Both the position numbers and the translations under genes were made by a program. Shown in pieces: positions 5,579-5,855 of a DNA stretch of 5,855 nt (its first letter is position 1; every line of letters starts with the position of its first letter). The stretch lies in NCBI GenBank assembly GCA_021791235.1, contig JAJYXA010000126.1:1-5855 (forward strand). Reading direction: 5' to 3'. The notes under the pieces were generated by a model. It worked only from the letters and a program-made list of their open reading frames with translations, was not told where the DNA came from and ran no database searches. This DNA is from Pseudomonadota bacterium. GTDB lineage: Bacteria > Pseudomonadota > Gammaproteobacteria > Burkholderiales > Thiobacillaceae.

Positions 5579-5855
5579 ATGCACACCGGCACCACCCTTA
5601 CCCAGTTCATCATTGAAGAACAGCGCCGCACCGCCGGCGCCACCGGCGATTTCACCTCGCTGCTGAACGACGTCGTCACCGCCTGCAAGGCCATCTCCAA
5701 CGCCGTCAACAAGGGCGCGCTGCTGGGCGTGATGGGCTCGCTCGATTCCGAGAACGTGCAGGGCGAGACGCAGAAGAAGCTCGACGTCATCACCAACGAG
5801 ATCATGATCCGCTCCAACGAGTGGGCGGGCCACCTGGCCGGCATGGCATCGGAAG
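5579..5855 (+). CDS. fbp: Fructose-1,6-bisphosphatase class I, N-terminal part
   Basis: A cytoplasmic, Mg-dependent enzyme that hydrolyses fructose 1,6-bisphosphate to fructose 6-phosphate, in gluconeogenesis and, in autotrophs, the Calvin cycle. The first 92 residues are visible of a family usually about 330 long; the gene continues past the right edge with no stop. Class I features are clear: the opening helix [10 protein letters not shown] (8-17), [19 protein letters not shown] (25-43), [10 protein letters not shown], the signature [17 protein letters not shown] (58-74) with Asp69 in the metal-site segment, and [13 protein letters not shown] (80-92) at the cut, where the family's acidic metal ligands begin. 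The start at 5579 is supported by GGAGA (5569-5573) five bases upstream. It has its own promoter region after the preceding terminator. No other Calvin-cycle gene is visible, so autotrophy cannot be concluded. Confidence 0.95.
   Translation, partial: MHTGTTLTQFIIEEQRRTAGATGDFTSLLNDVVTACKAISNAVNKGALLGVMGSLDSENVQGETQKKLDVITNEIMIRSNEWAGHLAGMASE

Noticed and set aside
5234..5833. A 199-codon - strand open frame spanning the terminator and fbp
   Set aside because: It runs antisense to the PEP-CTERM end, a clear terminator and fbp, and has no domain or start signal.

Overview
The window is GC-rich and densely coded, and its gene families suggest a betaproteobacterium. Pointers are an energy-transducing TonB next to an RNase II-type exonuclease, a YqiA-type esterase, a PEP-CTERM exosortase substrate, and a class I fructose-1,6-bisphosphatase. 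I cannot fix a genus from sequence alone. All supported genes lie on the + strand; the long open frames on the - strand are shadows of GC-rich codons.

Layout. Positions 1-761 hold a tightly coupled cluster: the C-terminal end of an unrecognised protein, a DUF302-family protein and a rubredoxin, joined by two four-base ATGA stop/start overlaps. Positions 762-1160 hold no gene I can support. They contain a strongly structured element (874-1084): one long interrupted stem-loop followed by two perfect hairpins. Positions 1161-3593 hold a yqiA-like serine esterase and, 6 bases on, an RNB-domain exoribonuclease with a Glu in place of one of the four usual active-site Asp residues. A clear sigma70-type promoter lies at the very end of that gene and drives a TonB-family protein (3623-4522). 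After a 190-base spacer with dyad symmetries comes a secreted PEP-CTERM protein (4713-5417) closed by a strong intrinsic terminator (5440-5464). A short AT-rich spacer with a 16-base palindrome overlapping an extended -10 promoter precedes fbp, which runs off the right edge.

Functional picture. The first cluster looks like a small cytoplasmic redox unit, rubredoxin being an electron carrier, but its partner is cut off. The esterase/RNase pair and TonB are housekeeping and envelope functions. The PEP-CTERM protein implies an exosortase (XrtA/EpsH type) elsewhere in the genome. fbp serves gluconeogenesis or the Calvin cycle. No tRNA, rRNA, CRISPR array, transposase or phage gene was seen. The most unexpected item is the structured element at 874-1084: in its main stem every non-Watson-Crick pair on the + strand is G-U, which fits a structured + strand RNA better than plain DNA symmetry.
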